Source: Rossellomorea orangium
GTDB taxonomy: Bacteria > Bacillota > Bacilli > Bacillales > Bacillaceae_B
Direction of reading: 5' to 3'
Length of the DNA: 64,000 nucleotides
Assembly (NCBI RefSeq): GCF_019334305.1
Contig: NZ_JAHWGH010000014.1
Span: 372,001-436,000, forward strand
Part shown: piece after piece, positions 7,828-16,717 of the stretch
Layout of the letters: the number at the start of each line of letters is the position of its first letter
Numbering within the stretch: position 1 is the first letter of the stretch
The notes under the pieces: model-generated
Database searches by the model: none
Told to the model about the DNA's origin: nothing
What the model saw: the letters and a program-made list of their open reading frames with translations, nothing else
Translations under genes and position numbers: made by a program

Positions 7828-8526
7828 TTGTATGCGTTTATGAGTGATATTGAAGTGACACTCTTATGGATTTACGTGGGAGTTATGTTTACAGGAGCAG
7901 CCGTCTTTGCCATATGGAGCATGAGAAGAAAAGGAGTTCCCAGGGTAGAGTATTTCATTGCTTTCCTTATTCCGGTTTGGTCGGGTCTAGCTTATATGTC
8001 CATGGCCATGGGACAGGGAGCTGTTCTCGTAGAAGGACAACTTGTTTATTTCGCCCGTTATCTAGACTGGGTCGTGACGACACCTTTATTGCTTACTGCT
8101 CTCGCGTTGACCGGTATGCATCAAGTAAAGAAGAAGGATCCAATCATCATTGCAAGCTTGATCGTAGCAGATGTCATCATGATTAGCAGCGGATTTATCG
8201 CTGACCTTTCATCGGGTGTCATGGTGTATACCTGGTATCTCGCAGGTGTGACAGCATTCCTGGTCATCCTTTGGATCATTTGGGTACCATTGAGAAAAAT
8301 GTCTAAGAAACAGGACCAAAGCGTTTATAAAGTGTACCTCATTATGTGTGGGTATCTGACCTTCTTCTGGATTAGCTATCCTATTGCATGGCTCCTTGGA
8401 CCTTCAGGGCTCGAAATCACCGGACAGTCAGGGGATACATTGTTATTCGTCATCTTGCCCATCTTTTCAAAAGTTGGGTTCAGCTTATTGGATTTGTATC
8501 AATTACGTCATTTGAAGTATGGATGA
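7828..8526 (+). CDS. Xenorhodopsin-type microbial rhodopsin
   Basis: This is a seven-helix retinal protein. Counting from the in-frame GTG at 7819 (235 aa), helix C reads ARYLDWVVTTPLLLTA, so the DTD positions are Asp83, Thr87 and Ala94. Helix F has WISYP. Helix G has ILPIFSKVGF with the Schiff-base Lys218. Pro214 replaces the second counterion Asp (Asp212 of bacteriorhodopsin). That Pro is the mark of the Anabaena-sensory-rhodopsin/xenorhodopsin branch, whose characterised members include inward proton pumps, among them one from Bacillus coahuilensis. The GGAGGT site lies 10 bases before TTG 7828 but only 1 base before GTG 7819, so the TTG start is preferred. No retinal-forming dioxygenase (blh/brp) is in the window. 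Confidence 0.9.
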   Translation: MYAFMSDIEVTLLWIYVGVMFTGAAVFAIWSMRRKGVPRVEYFIAFLIPVWSGLAYMSMAMGQGAVLVEGQLVYFARYLDWVVTTPLLLTALALTGMHQVKKKDPIIIASLIVADVIMISSGFIADLSSGVMVYTWYLAGVTAFLVILWIIWVPLRKMSKKQDQSVYKVYLIMCGYLTFFWISYPIAWLLGPSGLEITGQSGDTLLFVILPIFSKVGFSLLDLYQLRHLKYG

Positions 8527-8585
8527 AATGGGGGACGTGGAACGGGAACAGACCCCCTTCTTTGTAGCCCTATTAAGTAACAGGC

Positions 8586-8614
8586 CAAGAGCACGGGGAC
8601 GGTTCTCGTGCTTC
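8586..8614. repeat. Type B palindromic repeat
   Basis: AGAGCACGGGGACGGTTCTCGTGCTTCT lies between the convergent rhodopsin and protease genes. Confidence 0.75.
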
Positions 8615-8619
8615 TATAA

Positions 8620-8650
8620 TAAAAAGACAAAGGCAGTGCATGCCTTTGTC
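8620..8650 (-). terminator. Terminator of subtilase gene
   Basis: Arms GACAAAGGCA/TGCCTTTGTC (8626-8635, 8641-8650) are followed on the minus strand by TTTTTATTAT. Confidence 0.85.
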
Positions 8651-8661
8651 TCAAACTCTTT

Positions 8662-11600
8662 CTATTCAATACCTAATTCATTCTTGATATCTTCCAAGGA
8701 CGAACCTTTATATTTTTCTTTTGGTTTCGGTGCAGAATCCACGCCAGGATCTGCTTCAAGGAAGTTGTATTCGACTAATTCGAAGTCCTTTGCATCAACC
8801 GTTCCGTCGAAATTCAGGTCCGCATGTTGATCATCCGTTCCCCAGCTGTTTTTCAACTCGACCGCATCCATGATATCAATCACGCTGTCCTGGTTGATGT
8901 CCCCGGCATCCTGCGTACGCAGGGGTAAGCCATGCCACGTGCCGACAATCTTATCTTCACGTTGATCAAAGATCGTGAACATGGATTTGACCGGGAAGTG
9001 TCCTGGAATCGTCACTTCCATCTCGAAAGGCTTATCGGTCACTGGGAGCTTCGCTATGAAGTCATTGTTGCGGACCATTTCCCCTTCATGTACGTTGCCT
9101 TCCCAATCGGTGACCTTGATGGAAACGGGAGCTTTTGAATAGTCTATATTATTGTCATATACTCCGTCGGTACCAAAGAATCCTTGGGCCTTAATGTCCC
9201 CTCTTATCTCTGAATAGCTGCGCAGCAGTTCCGGATATTGTCCTTCAAAGTAGCCGTAAAGATTAGTACTTTGACCGTTTACGTCTTTATACTTGCTTGA
9301 GAAGGTTGGTGCCGTGACATAGTTCATTCTGTAATATTTAGCATCCTTCGCTTCAAACGTCACTTCTGCCATTGGAATGTCCCCATTTACTTCCGCTTCC
9401 GGATTCTCTACATTCAGCTGAACATCAAGATGTCTCTTCGAACTGGTTTTTTCCTTGTCCTCATGCGTAATTTCAGCATCTCCATACTTGGCGAAATCCG
9501 GGTGGACCTTCACGTCCGTCAACTCCAGCTGATTGCTGTCGTAATCTACTGAGAAAGATCCTTCTTTCAGTTGCTTCACATTATGGGCTGAGAGTGTCAT
9601 GGTGAGCGTCTCGCCTGCCATGAGTTCTTTTTTATCCATGGAAGCCGTGGCATATTGTGTACCTTCTTTTACAAAGCTGTTGATAATCGGTCCACCCTGT
9701 GCGAAGTTTCCGACGGAATCGTGTGCAAAGAATCCAACAGGATACCGGCTGAGGATCGGGTTCATCAAGATTTCATCCGAAAGGTTCCCTTCACCATCTG
9801 TATTTAATGCCCCTGTTGGGAATGGTGATCCATAATGATAGACAATGTAATTATTGGATTGGGATGCTTCGAGTCCCGCTTTCTTCATATCTTCAATGGT
9901 CTTATCAAAAAGGGACATGGAGAATGGAACCGTTTCTTCTCCTTCTTTATACTCATACACACCCGTCGGCAATGTACTTGAAAACTCTGGAGCTGTATTA
10001 TCAATGAATGTATCCGTTTCTTTCGTAAACGTTTTACCTTCACTGTTAGTCCCCACTAATCTTAGCTTGTAATGGCCTTCCGGTGCCAAAGCAGGGTTGA
10101 CTGATATACGGTTACCTTCATACGGGTAATAGTAACCTGCAAAGGCAGAGTTAATAATGATCATCTGTCCCTCATTGATTCCTGAAGTATTCATGACCCC
10201 GACCAGTCCCATTTCTTTATTCGTCTTCCCATCCACCAACACGACGCTGATCTGTTCCATAGGTGACTTCAACGTGAAATCCATTGGGGTATAATTGAAC
10301 AAAGTTCCGAATTGATTATTCTCTTTCGTCGAGAAGTTGAACGCTCTGACTGATTCAATTCCTTCTTCGGAAATTCGGATACCAAATGGGATTTGATATT
10401 CTTCAGATGGATTTTCCTCATTCACATAACGGATATACCCTTCATAGTAACCCTCTTCAGCTGTCTTAGGGATCGTTAAGGATACGTTCGTTTTCTTTTT
10501 CTTCCCGGCATTCACCTTAACCTTTTCATCAAAAGTTAGATGGATTCCGTTTTTGGAAGCGTCAAGCGAATGATTGCTAAACTCCACACTAGCATGAAAC
10601 GTTTTCGTTTCTTCACCGGAGTTCTCGATCATAATCGTACGCTGATCTCTTAGTGACTTTTCAATATACTGATATCCGAAGCTCATCCCCCCGGTCTGCT
10701 CATCAATGTTCATTTCTTCTCCATTCATGAGAGTGGTTGTTTCATCAATGACCTGAAAATTCATATCTGAATGAATGGCTTCATAAGGGTCCACCCTGCC
10801 TGCGCCGACTTCATAGACACTATAATCGCCGTTCATAGAATCCGCGGTGTTCATGAAAATGGATTTCACATCTGCCGGTTCCAAGTCATTATTGGATTGT
10901 AATAATAGTGCCGCCATACCAGCTACATGTGGGGATGCCATGGAAGTTCCCGATAATCTCGCATAGGCGTAGTCATACGTTCCGTTTTCTTTATCGTTGA
11001 TATAGGATGGAACCGTTGATAACACTCCCACACCAGGGGCAACAATTTCAGGTTTGATATCATAATTCATTTTCGATGGTCCCCTTGAGCTGAAATCGGC
11101 AAGGCGGTCACCCTCTGTTGTGATGGCTTGCATATCGCTAAAGGTAAAGGTTTCTCCTTCCTGGATGCCGGCCTTCAACGCCTCTCCTTCTGCCTTTGTC
11201 AGGGAGAAAGTAGGAACGAAATCGACTCCCTCTCCAAGGTAATGAGGGATATGCCCTTCTTCATCGTTATTGTTGTAAATCATGACGGCTTTCGCTCCAT
11301 GCGAGGCTGCCGCTTTAATCTTATCCACAAACGAAATCTCACCACGGCTGATCAATGCGATATTCCCGGCTACCGGCTTACCGATAAAATCATTGTTACT
11401 GGCAGCAAGACCCACATCTACTAGTTGCATACTACTATCCTCTAAATCTGTGAGATGATCACTATAATTTCTGGCCATCAGCTGAAGGTTGACGCTTTCT
11501 GCTCCATATTGACCTTTGAATGTTGCAATATCGATCGGGACATCACTTGCACCAACCGTTAAGGCAAGGGCAGCGGTTCCAGGTGAGCCTAATGTAAAGG

Positions 11601-12723
11601 ATTCACTTCCGCTATTACCAGCCGAAACGACAGCCGTCACACCGCTGAGGACAGCATTATTCACCGCTACAGAAGTCGGATACAGGGGATCATTGACACC
11701 TGCCCCAAGAGAAAGGTTGATGACATCCATTCCGTCCGCAACGGCACGATCAATCCCTGCAATGACCCCTTCGCTCGACCCTCTTCCATAAGGTCCGAGG
11801 ACACGGTAGCTATAGAGATCGGCTTCAGGCGCTACCCCTTTTATACTGTACTCGCTCTCATTATCCCCTTCACCGGCAACCGTACCGGCCACATGAGTCC
11901 CATGTTCGGTGTAATAGGAATTGCCATTCGAAAATTCCGGCAAACCGGACTCTTTCCATTCTTGATACGTTGCTTCCATAGGATCATTGTCATTGTCCAC
12001 GAAGTCATAACCGCCTTTATAGACTTCATCCAAGTCAGGATGGTGATAATCGATCCCTGTATCAAGAACCCCCACTTTGATTCCTTTGCCGGTAAACCCT
12101 TCATTATGTAGCTTATCGACTCCTAAGTAAGGAAGGCTTTCCATCATATACTCTTCCGCTGATGTGCTAGACGACTCCTCTGATGGAACCGGCGGATCAA
12201 TTTGAACATCGACGTTGCTGTAGACCGCTCTTACCACATCCAGATTGATTAATTCTTCTAATCTATTAGCTGGAAGTTCCAAGGAAACACCGTTCATAGC
12301 GTTTTTAAATACCTTGCCTATCTTGTAACCGTTATTGCTTTTATTCTTGAACATAGTGGCCAACTCGTTCTTGAAGTCTTTTTGATCCTTATCAACATGT
12401 GCCTTCGCTTCATTAGCGTCCAGGTTCTTTCCTTCCAGTTTCGCTTTCAACTGAGCGACTTTTTCAGGATGGTGGTCGAGCTGTACGATTACTTTCACCG
12501 GGCTGTCGCTCTTCAGGTTAACCTTTCGATCTAAATAAAGACCTTGTTTTTCCACCGACTGAAGCTGCTTATAATTTTCCAGCTGCTGTGGCGACATGTT
12601 GGCAAGTACGGATTCAATGGAAGTTGGTTTTTCTGCCAGGACATTCAATGCCGGGATATTCCCTGAACCGAGCAAAAGACTTGTACCCAATGCATACACT
12701 AGCATTTTTTTATTTCTTTTCAT
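8662..12723 (-). CDS. Secreted subtilisin-like (S8) protease with PA, cohesin-like and dockerin-like segments
   Basis: This 1353-aa exported protease is Vpr-like. In order it has a signal peptide (about 1-31), an I9-type propeptide (about 70-175), and an S8 catalytic domain with Asp221 (GVLDTGIDYHHPD), His274 (EHGTHVAGT) and Ser594 (GTSMASPHVAG). A PA insert lies at about 420-540. Fn3-like beta domains follow, then a cohesin-like domain at about 1025-1170 (ETLTMTLSAHNVKQ, then SFSVDYDSNQLELTDV), and near the C-terminus paired EF-hand-like dockerin repeats (about 1272-1325; DINQDSVIDIMD and DLNFDGTVDAKDF). There are no S-layer domains or LPXTG motif. Carrying both a cohesin-like and a dockerin-like segment in one chain is notable. 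A terminator follows. It probably degrades extracellular protein. Confidence 0.93.
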   Translation of the reverse strand: MKRNKKMLVYALGTSLLLGSGNIPALNVLAEKPTSIESVLANMSPQQLENYKQLQSVEKQGLYLDRKVNLKSDSPVKVIVQLDHHPEKVAQLKAKLEGKNLDANEAKAHVDKDQKDFKNELATMFKNKSNNGYKIGKVFKNAMNGVSLELPANRLEELINLDVVRAVYSNVDVQIDPPVPSEESSSTSAEEYMMESLPYLGVDKLHNEGFTGKGIKVGVLDTGIDYHHPDLDEVYKGGYDFVDNDNDPMEATYQEWKESGLPEFSNGNSYYTEHGTHVAGTVAGEGDNESEYSIKGVAPEADLYSYRVLGPYGRGSSEGVIAGIDRAVADGMDVINLSLGAGVNDPLYPTSVAVNNAVLSGVTAVVSAGNSGSESFTLGSPGTAALALTVGASDVPIDIATFKGQYGAESVNLQLMARNYSDHLTDLEDSSMQLVDVGLAASNNDFIGKPVAGNIALISRGEISFVDKIKAAASHGAKAVMIYNNNDEEGHIPHYLGEGVDFVPTFSLTKAEGEALKAGIQEGETFTFSDMQAITTEGDRLADFSSRGPSKMNYDIKPEIVAPGVGVLSTVPSYINDKENGTYDYAYARLSGTSMASPHVAGMAALLLQSNNDLEPADVKSIFMNTADSMNGDYSVYEVGAGRVDPYEAIHSDMNFQVIDETTTLMNGEEMNIDEQTGGMSFGYQYIEKSLRDQRTIMIENSGEETKTFHASVEFSNHSLDASKNGIHLTFDEKVKVNAGKKKKTNVSLTIPKTAEEGYYEGYIRYVNEENPSEEYQIPFGIRISEEGIESVRAFNFSTKENNQFGTLFNYTPMDFTLKSPMEQISVVLVDGKTNKEMGLVGVMNTSGINEGQMIIINSAFAGYYYPYEGNRISVNPALAPEGHYKLRLVGTNSEGKTFTKETDTFIDNTAPEFSSTLPTGVYEYKEGEETVPFSMSLFDKTIEDMKKAGLEASQSNNYIVYHYGSPFPTGALNTDGEGNLSDEILMNPILSRYPVGFFAHDSVGNFAQGGPIINSFVKEGTQYATASMDKKELMAGETLTMTLSAHNVKQLKEGSFSVDYDSNQLELTDVKVHPDFAKYGDAEITHEDKEKTSSKRHLDVQLNVENPEAEVNGDIPMAEVTFEAKDAKYYRMNYVTAPTFSSKYKDVNGQSTNLYGYFEGQYPELLRSYSEIRGDIKAQGFFGTDGVYDNNIDYSKAPVSIKVTDWEGNVHEGEMVRNNDFIAKLPVTDKPFEMEVTIPGHFPVKSMFTIFDQREDKIVGTWHGLPLRTQDAGDINQDSVIDIMDAVELKNSWGTDDQHADLNFDGTVDAKDFELVEYNFLEADPGVDSAPKPKEKYKGSSLEDIKNELGIE

Positions 12724-13001
12724 TAACTGATCCCATCCTCTTTATCTTAATTTTCTAACAACTAAAATATAGCATTGGTCACGCCTGTCACCTATTGGGA
12801 AATCCATGTAGGTATATAGATTCAGGTTCAAGATTTAAAAACGGCAGAAGGATGTAACGGCAGGAACGGAACCCGGGCTGATTCGCAAGATATACCATTT
12901 GGCCCACGTTTCGACCCTCTCCGACATTTCCATTTAAAGTGAATACGCAGTATAAATAGACCAGGTCTATACAATCATTTCGATTTCCCAAGAAGGAGCC
13001 G
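12724..13001. other. Upstream region of subtilase gene
   Basis: The subtilase ATG is preceded by AAAGAGGATGGGATCAG. No other gene is supported up to the repeat at 13002. Confidence 0.4.
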
Positions 13002-13068
13002 GGGGGACAGGTACCTTGGCCTGTTTTCCAAATAAAAAACAGAAAGCCATGGGACCTGTCCCCATGGC
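13002..13068. repeat. Two type A palindromic repeats
   Basis: GGGGGGACAGGTACCTTGGC is followed by AAGCCATGGGACCTGTCCCC and ATGGCTTTCC. The second copy can fold as a hairpin that may end the ElaA-like gene transcript. Confidence 0.7.
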
Positions 13069-13096
13069 TTTCCTTGCAACGGTATTAAACTAAAGC

Positions 13097-13537
13097 CTAC
13101 TCCAAAATCATATCAATATGCGGAATCCCATCATCCAGATAGGTTTCCGTGATCGCCCTGAATCCAAATGATCCATAGAACTCCCGCAGATATTCCTGAG
13201 CCTGAATCTTCACCTGTTGCTGCCCCCACTCTTCATGAATGAATGCCAACCCTCTTTTCACTAACTCGTTTGCCAACCCTTTCCCGCGATAACCTTCCTT
13301 TACGAGGACTCTCCCAATGGACGGTTGCTCATACGATACCCCTGCAGGCAAGAGCCTAGCATAGGCAACAACCTCACCATTTTCTTCCCTATAAAGATGA
13401 TAGGAATGCAGATCCTTACCATCAACTTCAAGGTAGGCGCATTCCTGCTCCACGACGAAAACCTCAGTCCTTACTTGTAATAGTTCGTATAGCTCGTGGG
13501 TTGATAGATCTGTAAAGCTCTTTACTTTCCAGCTCAT
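13097..13537 (-). CDS. ElaA-like GNAT acetyltransferase
   Basis: The protein of about 146 aa has the ElaA-type N-terminus SFTDLSTHELYELLQVRTEVFVVEQ and the acetyl-CoA-binding motif GRVLVKEGYRGKGLANELV. It ends with FYGSFGFRAITETYLDDGIPHIDM. The function is N-acetylation of an unknown amine. The upstream GTG overlaps the ribosome site AGAGGTGG, so the ATG at 13537 is preferred. It stands alone between palindromic repeats. Confidence 0.88.
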   Translation of the reverse strand: MSWKVKSFTDLSTHELYELLQVRTEVFVVEQECAYLEVDGKDLHSYHLYREENGEVVAYARLLPAGVSYEQPSIGRVLVKEGYRGKGLANELVKRGLAFIHEEWGQQQVKIQAQEYLREFYGSFGFRAITETYLDDGIPHIDMILE

Positions 13538-13566
13538 GAAATTGGCCACCTCTTTTATGGTTTAAA

Positions 13567-13645
13567 GAGCCACCGGGACAGGTACCTTGGCTCATTTTTC
13601 ACTATTGTACCACGGGAAGCAGGGGGACGGTTCTCTTGCTTCCGT
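13567..13645. repeat. Type A plus type B palindromic repeats
   Basis: GAGCCACCGGGACAGGTACC with TTGGCTC is followed by GGAAGCAGGGGGACGGTTCT with CTTGCTTCC. Confidence 0.75.
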
Positions 13646-13662
13646 TGAACAATTCACCAACA

Positions 13663-14370
13663 CTATTCCCTCTCCAATCCCTGAAGCTCATTCACCGTTA
13701 CAAATTCATATCCTTCTTCTGCCAATGATTGTATGACCCCTTCAAGAGTCTTCAATTCCTCACCAGTCTTGTCATACATCGCATGCAGTAAAATAATCGA
13801 GCCCGGTGTGACATTGTCATTCACGTATTCTATTTTATCGGCAGCAACCGTATAAAACGTATCCGGTTCAATATTCCACATGATCGTGTCTCGATCATGC
13901 TTCGATAAATAATAAGGCAATCCCACAATCTTTTTCCCGTTTGGCGGTCGAAAGTCAATTTCCCCCGAATAGCCGGCTTTTCGAATCAGATCGTCTGTTT
14001 TTTCAATCTCTTCCTTAATGAACGAAGGTGATTTCAAAATCATCCGGTGATGGGAATACGTATGATTTCCGATCTGATGACCTTCTTCTACCAGTTTCTT
14101 CGCTTCTTCAGGTTGTTCTTCTATCTCATTCCCGATCAGAAAGAATGTGGCTTTGATATCATACTCCTCTAACAATGTGATAATCTCATCTACATTCTCA
14201 GTTGGACCGTCATCAAACGTTAATGCCACCACTTTTTGATTGGTTTCCACCTTATCTGTCAGCCCTCCAAAGAATTGAAACGTTCTGGCGTTCATCAATT
14301 TAAACGTACCGAATAATAAGAAGAAAATGATCAAAATGACTGTCCCGATAAATATAAGTTTCTTTTTCAT
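13663..14370 (-). CDS. Polysaccharide deacetylase (NodB homology), membrane-anchored or secreted
   Basis: The 235-aa protein has an N-terminal hydrophobic segment (about 4-25) that acts as a signal anchor. NodB motifs follow: ALTFDDGPTENV (motif 1, metal Asp and catalytic Asp), GNHTYSHHRM (motif 2, HxxxH), DFRPPNGKK (motif 3) and SIILLHAMYDKT (motif 5). It should remove N- or O-acetyl groups from cell-wall or extracellular glycans such as peptidoglycan or chitin-type polymers. It resembles PdaA/YlxY-type Bacillus proteins, but the exact substrate is not visible. Confidence 0.9.
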   Translation of the reverse strand: MKKKLIFIGTVILIIFFLLFGTFKLMNARTFQFFGGLTDKVETNQKVVALTFDDGPTENVDEIITLLEEYDIKATFFLIGNEIEEQPEEAKKLVEEGHQIGNHTYSHHRMILKSPSFIKEEIEKTDDLIRKAGYSGEIDFRPPNGKKIVGLPYYLSKHDRDTIMWNIEPDTFYTVAADKIEYVNDNVTPGSIILLHAMYDKTGEELKTLEGVIQSLAEEGYEFVTVNELQGLERE

Positions 14371-14399
14371 CCGTTGTGATTTCCCCTTTTACGTTTGAA

Positions 14400-14538
14400 T
14401 GAAGCCTGGGGCCGATTCTTTAGCTTCCTTTAATTAGTAGAATCCCCCCTCTATCATACTTCAAAATAATAGATACAATAAAGCCCCACTCCAAAACAGG
14501 GAGTGAGGCGCAAACGCAGGGACGGTTCTCCTGCTTCC
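14400..14538. repeat. Diverged and typical type B repeats
   Basis: A diverged copy (GAAGCCTGGGGCCGATTCTT) lies near 14400-14432. A clear copy, GCAGGGACGGTTCTCCTGCT with TCC, ends at 14538. Confidence 0.6.
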
Positions 14539-14605
14539 AAAATAACAATCAGGAAATCCGTCCCTTATTTAACCTATCCTTCATCAGAACAAACTCTATT
14601 CACCC

Positions 14606-15013
14606 TTACAGTTCCTCATACCACTCATCCGAAACCGGCTCCAGCCACTCAGGCTTCCCGGCCGTGATGGCTACATGCGAGAACCAGCTGTCCTTCGTCG
14701 CACCGTGCCAGTGCTTGATGCCGTCATGGGTAACAACGACATCGCCGGCTTTCAAGAACTGAGCTTCTTTTCCTTCTTCCTGATACCATCCTTCTCCCCC
14801 GGTGACCAACAGCACCTGATAGCCATCGCGATGGACGTGCCAGTTATTCCGGCACCCGGGTTCGAACGTGACGTTCCCGACCCCGACACTCACCTTGGGA
14901 TCAAACACCAGACCCTTCAGATAACTCTCCCCAACAAAATACTGGGCAAATGCTTCATTCTTATCTCCAACAGGGAACAAGCCCCCGTCTTTCAATTCTT
15001 CATGCTTTGCCAT
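14606..15013 (-). CDS. Cupin-domain protein
   Basis: The 135-aa single cupin has motif 1 NNWHVHRDGYQVLLVTGGEG and motif 2 GDVVVTHDGIKHWHGA, which supply the metal-binding His/Glu set. Proteins of this size act as small dioxygenase, isomerase or decarboxylase-like enzymes. The substrate is unknown. It lies 18 bases after the aldo-keto reductase stop and is co-transcribed with it, so it probably works on a related carbonyl compound under control of the divergent TetR. Confidence 0.85.
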   Translation of the reverse strand: MAKHEELKDGGLFPVGDKNEAFAQYFVGESYLKGLVFDPKVSVGVGNVTFEPGCRNNWHVHRDGYQVLLVTGGEGWYQEEGKEAQFLKAGDVVVTHDGIKHWHGATKDSWFSHVAITAGKPEWLEPVSDEWYEEL

Positions 15014-15031
15014 AAGGCAATCCCCCTTCTA

Positions 15032-15889
15032 TTATTTTTTGCTGAAGACTGGGAAGAAGTCGTGCTCCCCGTAGCTTTCAAGACTTTTCACCTGCTTCAA
15101 TGCTTCCATGTCTGAATCGCTGATGATGAAATCAAGCTCGGCGTTATTCTTCATATGATCAGGATTCGCTGTTTTTGGAATGACCACAAGTCCAAGCTGG
15201 ATGTCATAGCGCAGGCAAAGCTGAGCCACGCTCACCCCGTATTGTTCTGCCATGGCCTTTACTTCTTCATGTTCTAGAACGGCACCGTGGCCAATCGGAG
15301 AGTAAGCTTCTACGAGAATGCCGCTCTCCTGACAGAATTCGATGAGCTCCGTCGGGGTATGGCTTACGTGAGCGAGGATCTGGTTGACCATCGGCTTGAC
15401 TTTCGAGTGCTCGAGGATGTTTTCGACATCATCTTGAAGGAAGTTGGACAGGCCGATCGCCTTCACCTTCCCGGCTTCATACGCATCCTCCAGCGCCTTC
15501 CACACATTTCTGTTCTCTTCAAAATAACGGTTCTCTTCACGGAACTCCGCCCACGGCTGCGGGCTATGGACGATCATCAGATCGATATAGTCCATTCCAA
15601 GCTTCTCTAAGGACGCATCGATCGATTCCGCCACCGCTTCATACGTCTTCGCCTCTCCCGCTACCTTCGATGTGATGAAGATCTCTTCCCTCGCCACGCC
15701 GCTCAAGCGAATCCCTTCGCCGACTCCTGCTTCGTTTTCATACGCCTGGGCCGTATCAATGTGACGATACCCGATGGAGATCGCCTCCTGAACCGCCTTC
15801 GATGTTTGCTCGTCATCTAAGAGCCAAGTCCCGAGACCAAGCATCGGGATTTCAACCCCGTTTGATAATTTGCTTTTTTCATTGAACAT
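15032..15889 (-). CDS. Aldo/keto reductase
   Basis: The 285-aa NADPH-dependent reductase has the AKR signature GYRHIDTAQAYENEAGVG (catalytic Asp and Tyr), ITSKVAGE (Lys region), LMIVHSP (His), GLSNF, and the cofactor segment VVIPKTANPDHMKNN. The start ATG follows GGGAG. It is the first gene of a two-gene operon with the cupin and is divergent from a TetR regulator. That arrangement typically means induction by a reactive aldehyde or ketone. Confidence 0.92.
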   Translation of the reverse strand: MFNEKSKLSNGVEIPMLGLGTWLLDDEQTSKAVQEAISIGYRHIDTAQAYENEAGVGEGIRLSGVAREEIFITSKVAGEAKTYEAVAESIDASLEKLGMDYIDLMIVHSPQPWAEFREENRYFEENRNVWKALEDAYEAGKVKAIGLSNFLQDDVENILEHSKVKPMVNQILAHVSHTPTELIEFCQESGILVEAYSPIGHGAVLEHEEVKAMAEQYGVSVAQLCLRYDIQLGLVVIPKTANPDHMKNNAELDFIISDSDMEALKQVKSLESYGEHDFFPVFSKK

Positions 15890-15920
15890 ATCATCGTCTC
15901 CCTTCTTTTATAAAAACGAA

Positions 15921-15938
15921 ATCGTATATTGATACGAT
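15921..15938. promoter_or_regulatory. Palindromic operator candidate for TetR
   Basis: ATCGTAT-attg-ATACGAT is a perfect 7-bp inverted repeat in the divergent promoter region between the aldo-keto reductase and the TetR gene. Confidence 0.6.
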
Positions 15939-16059
15939 ACCGCACATCTGTGTATAATATAAAACGACATAGAGACATCTTCAATGATCAAAACACCTTG
16001 ATCTGTGCGTTATCGCACAACGAAGACCATATTGTACGAAAACAATAAAGGAGTTGCCC

Positions 16060-16605
16060 ATGACCAAGATCGACCGCAGGGTACAGAAAACACAAGAAGC
16101 CATCAAAGGGGCATTCATTCAATTGATGTCGGAGAAAGGCTTTGACCATATCACCATCCAGGACATCTCCGACCGGGCCAACGTCGGCCGCCGAACCATC
16201 TACGACCACTATCTCGACAAATTCGATATACTGGACCGCCTCATCGAAGAGCATATCCATGAGCTACGGAAACTGTGTCAAGATGCAGCCGATCTGAGCT
16301 ACGAGGAAGGCAATATGATCTGGTTCGACTATTTCCAGCAGAATGAAGCCTTCTTCACCACCATCCTGTCCAGTAAAGGCGCACCAACATTCCGCACCAG
16401 CTTCCTCGCCTTTGTCATCGAAGAATTAGAGGCGGATGTCGATGTTACCGAAGGAATCAATCAGGGAATGAGCAAAGAACTCGTGCTGAAGTTCTTTGGA
16501 GCCGCCATCGTTGAAATCGTAGAAGCGTGGATTACCGGGGGACTCTCTGAACCCGCAGAAGTTGTGGCGGGTCAGATGGGGAGTTTGTTGGACCGGAATT
16601 TGTGA
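16060..16605 (+). CDS. TetR-family transcriptional regulator
   Basis: The protein of about 181 aa has an N-terminal HTH of TetR type, KTQEAIKGAFIQLMSEKGFD, followed by TIQDISDRANVGRRTIYDHY, and a C-terminal ligand-binding helical domain. The ATG at 16060 was chosen because AAAGGAG is 6 bases upstream. The neighbouring in-frame TTG is too close to that site. It probably represses the divergent aldo-keto reductase/cupin operon through the palindrome at 15921. Confidence 0.9.
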   Translation: MTKIDRRVQKTQEAIKGAFIQLMSEKGFDHITIQDISDRANVGRRTIYDHYLDKFDILDRLIEEHIHELRKLCQDAADLSYEEGNMIWFDYFQQNEAFFTTILSSKGAPTFRTSFLAFVIEELEADVDVTEGINQGMSKELVLKFFGAAIVEIVEAWITGGLSEPAEVVAGQMGSLLDRNL

Positions 16606-16607
16606 AG

Positions 16608-16632
16608 GGCCATGGGGACAGGTCCCTTGGCT
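16608..16632. repeat. Type A palindromic repeat
   Basis: GGGCCATGGGGACAGGTCCC with TTGGCTT lies at the end of the TetR gene and beside the insertion cassette. Confidence 0.7.
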
Positions 16633-16680
16633 TGTTCTTCTTCTAACTAGGCTCTGTTAAAGTTAAATGTTGATAAGTAG

Positions 16681-16713
16681 AAAAAAGGAACTTCCATTTT
16701 AAGGAAGTTCCTT
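16681..16713 (-). terminator. Terminator of cassette HIT gene
   Basis: AAGGAACTTCC/GGAAGTTCCTT arms with a T-tract on the minus strand lie right after the HIT stop. Confidence 0.8.
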
Positions 16714-16717
16714 TAGA

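Noticed and set aside
12788-12991. 67-aa minus-strand ORF upstream of the subtilase
   Set aside because: No ribosome site, no recognisable composition, and it lies in the promoter region.
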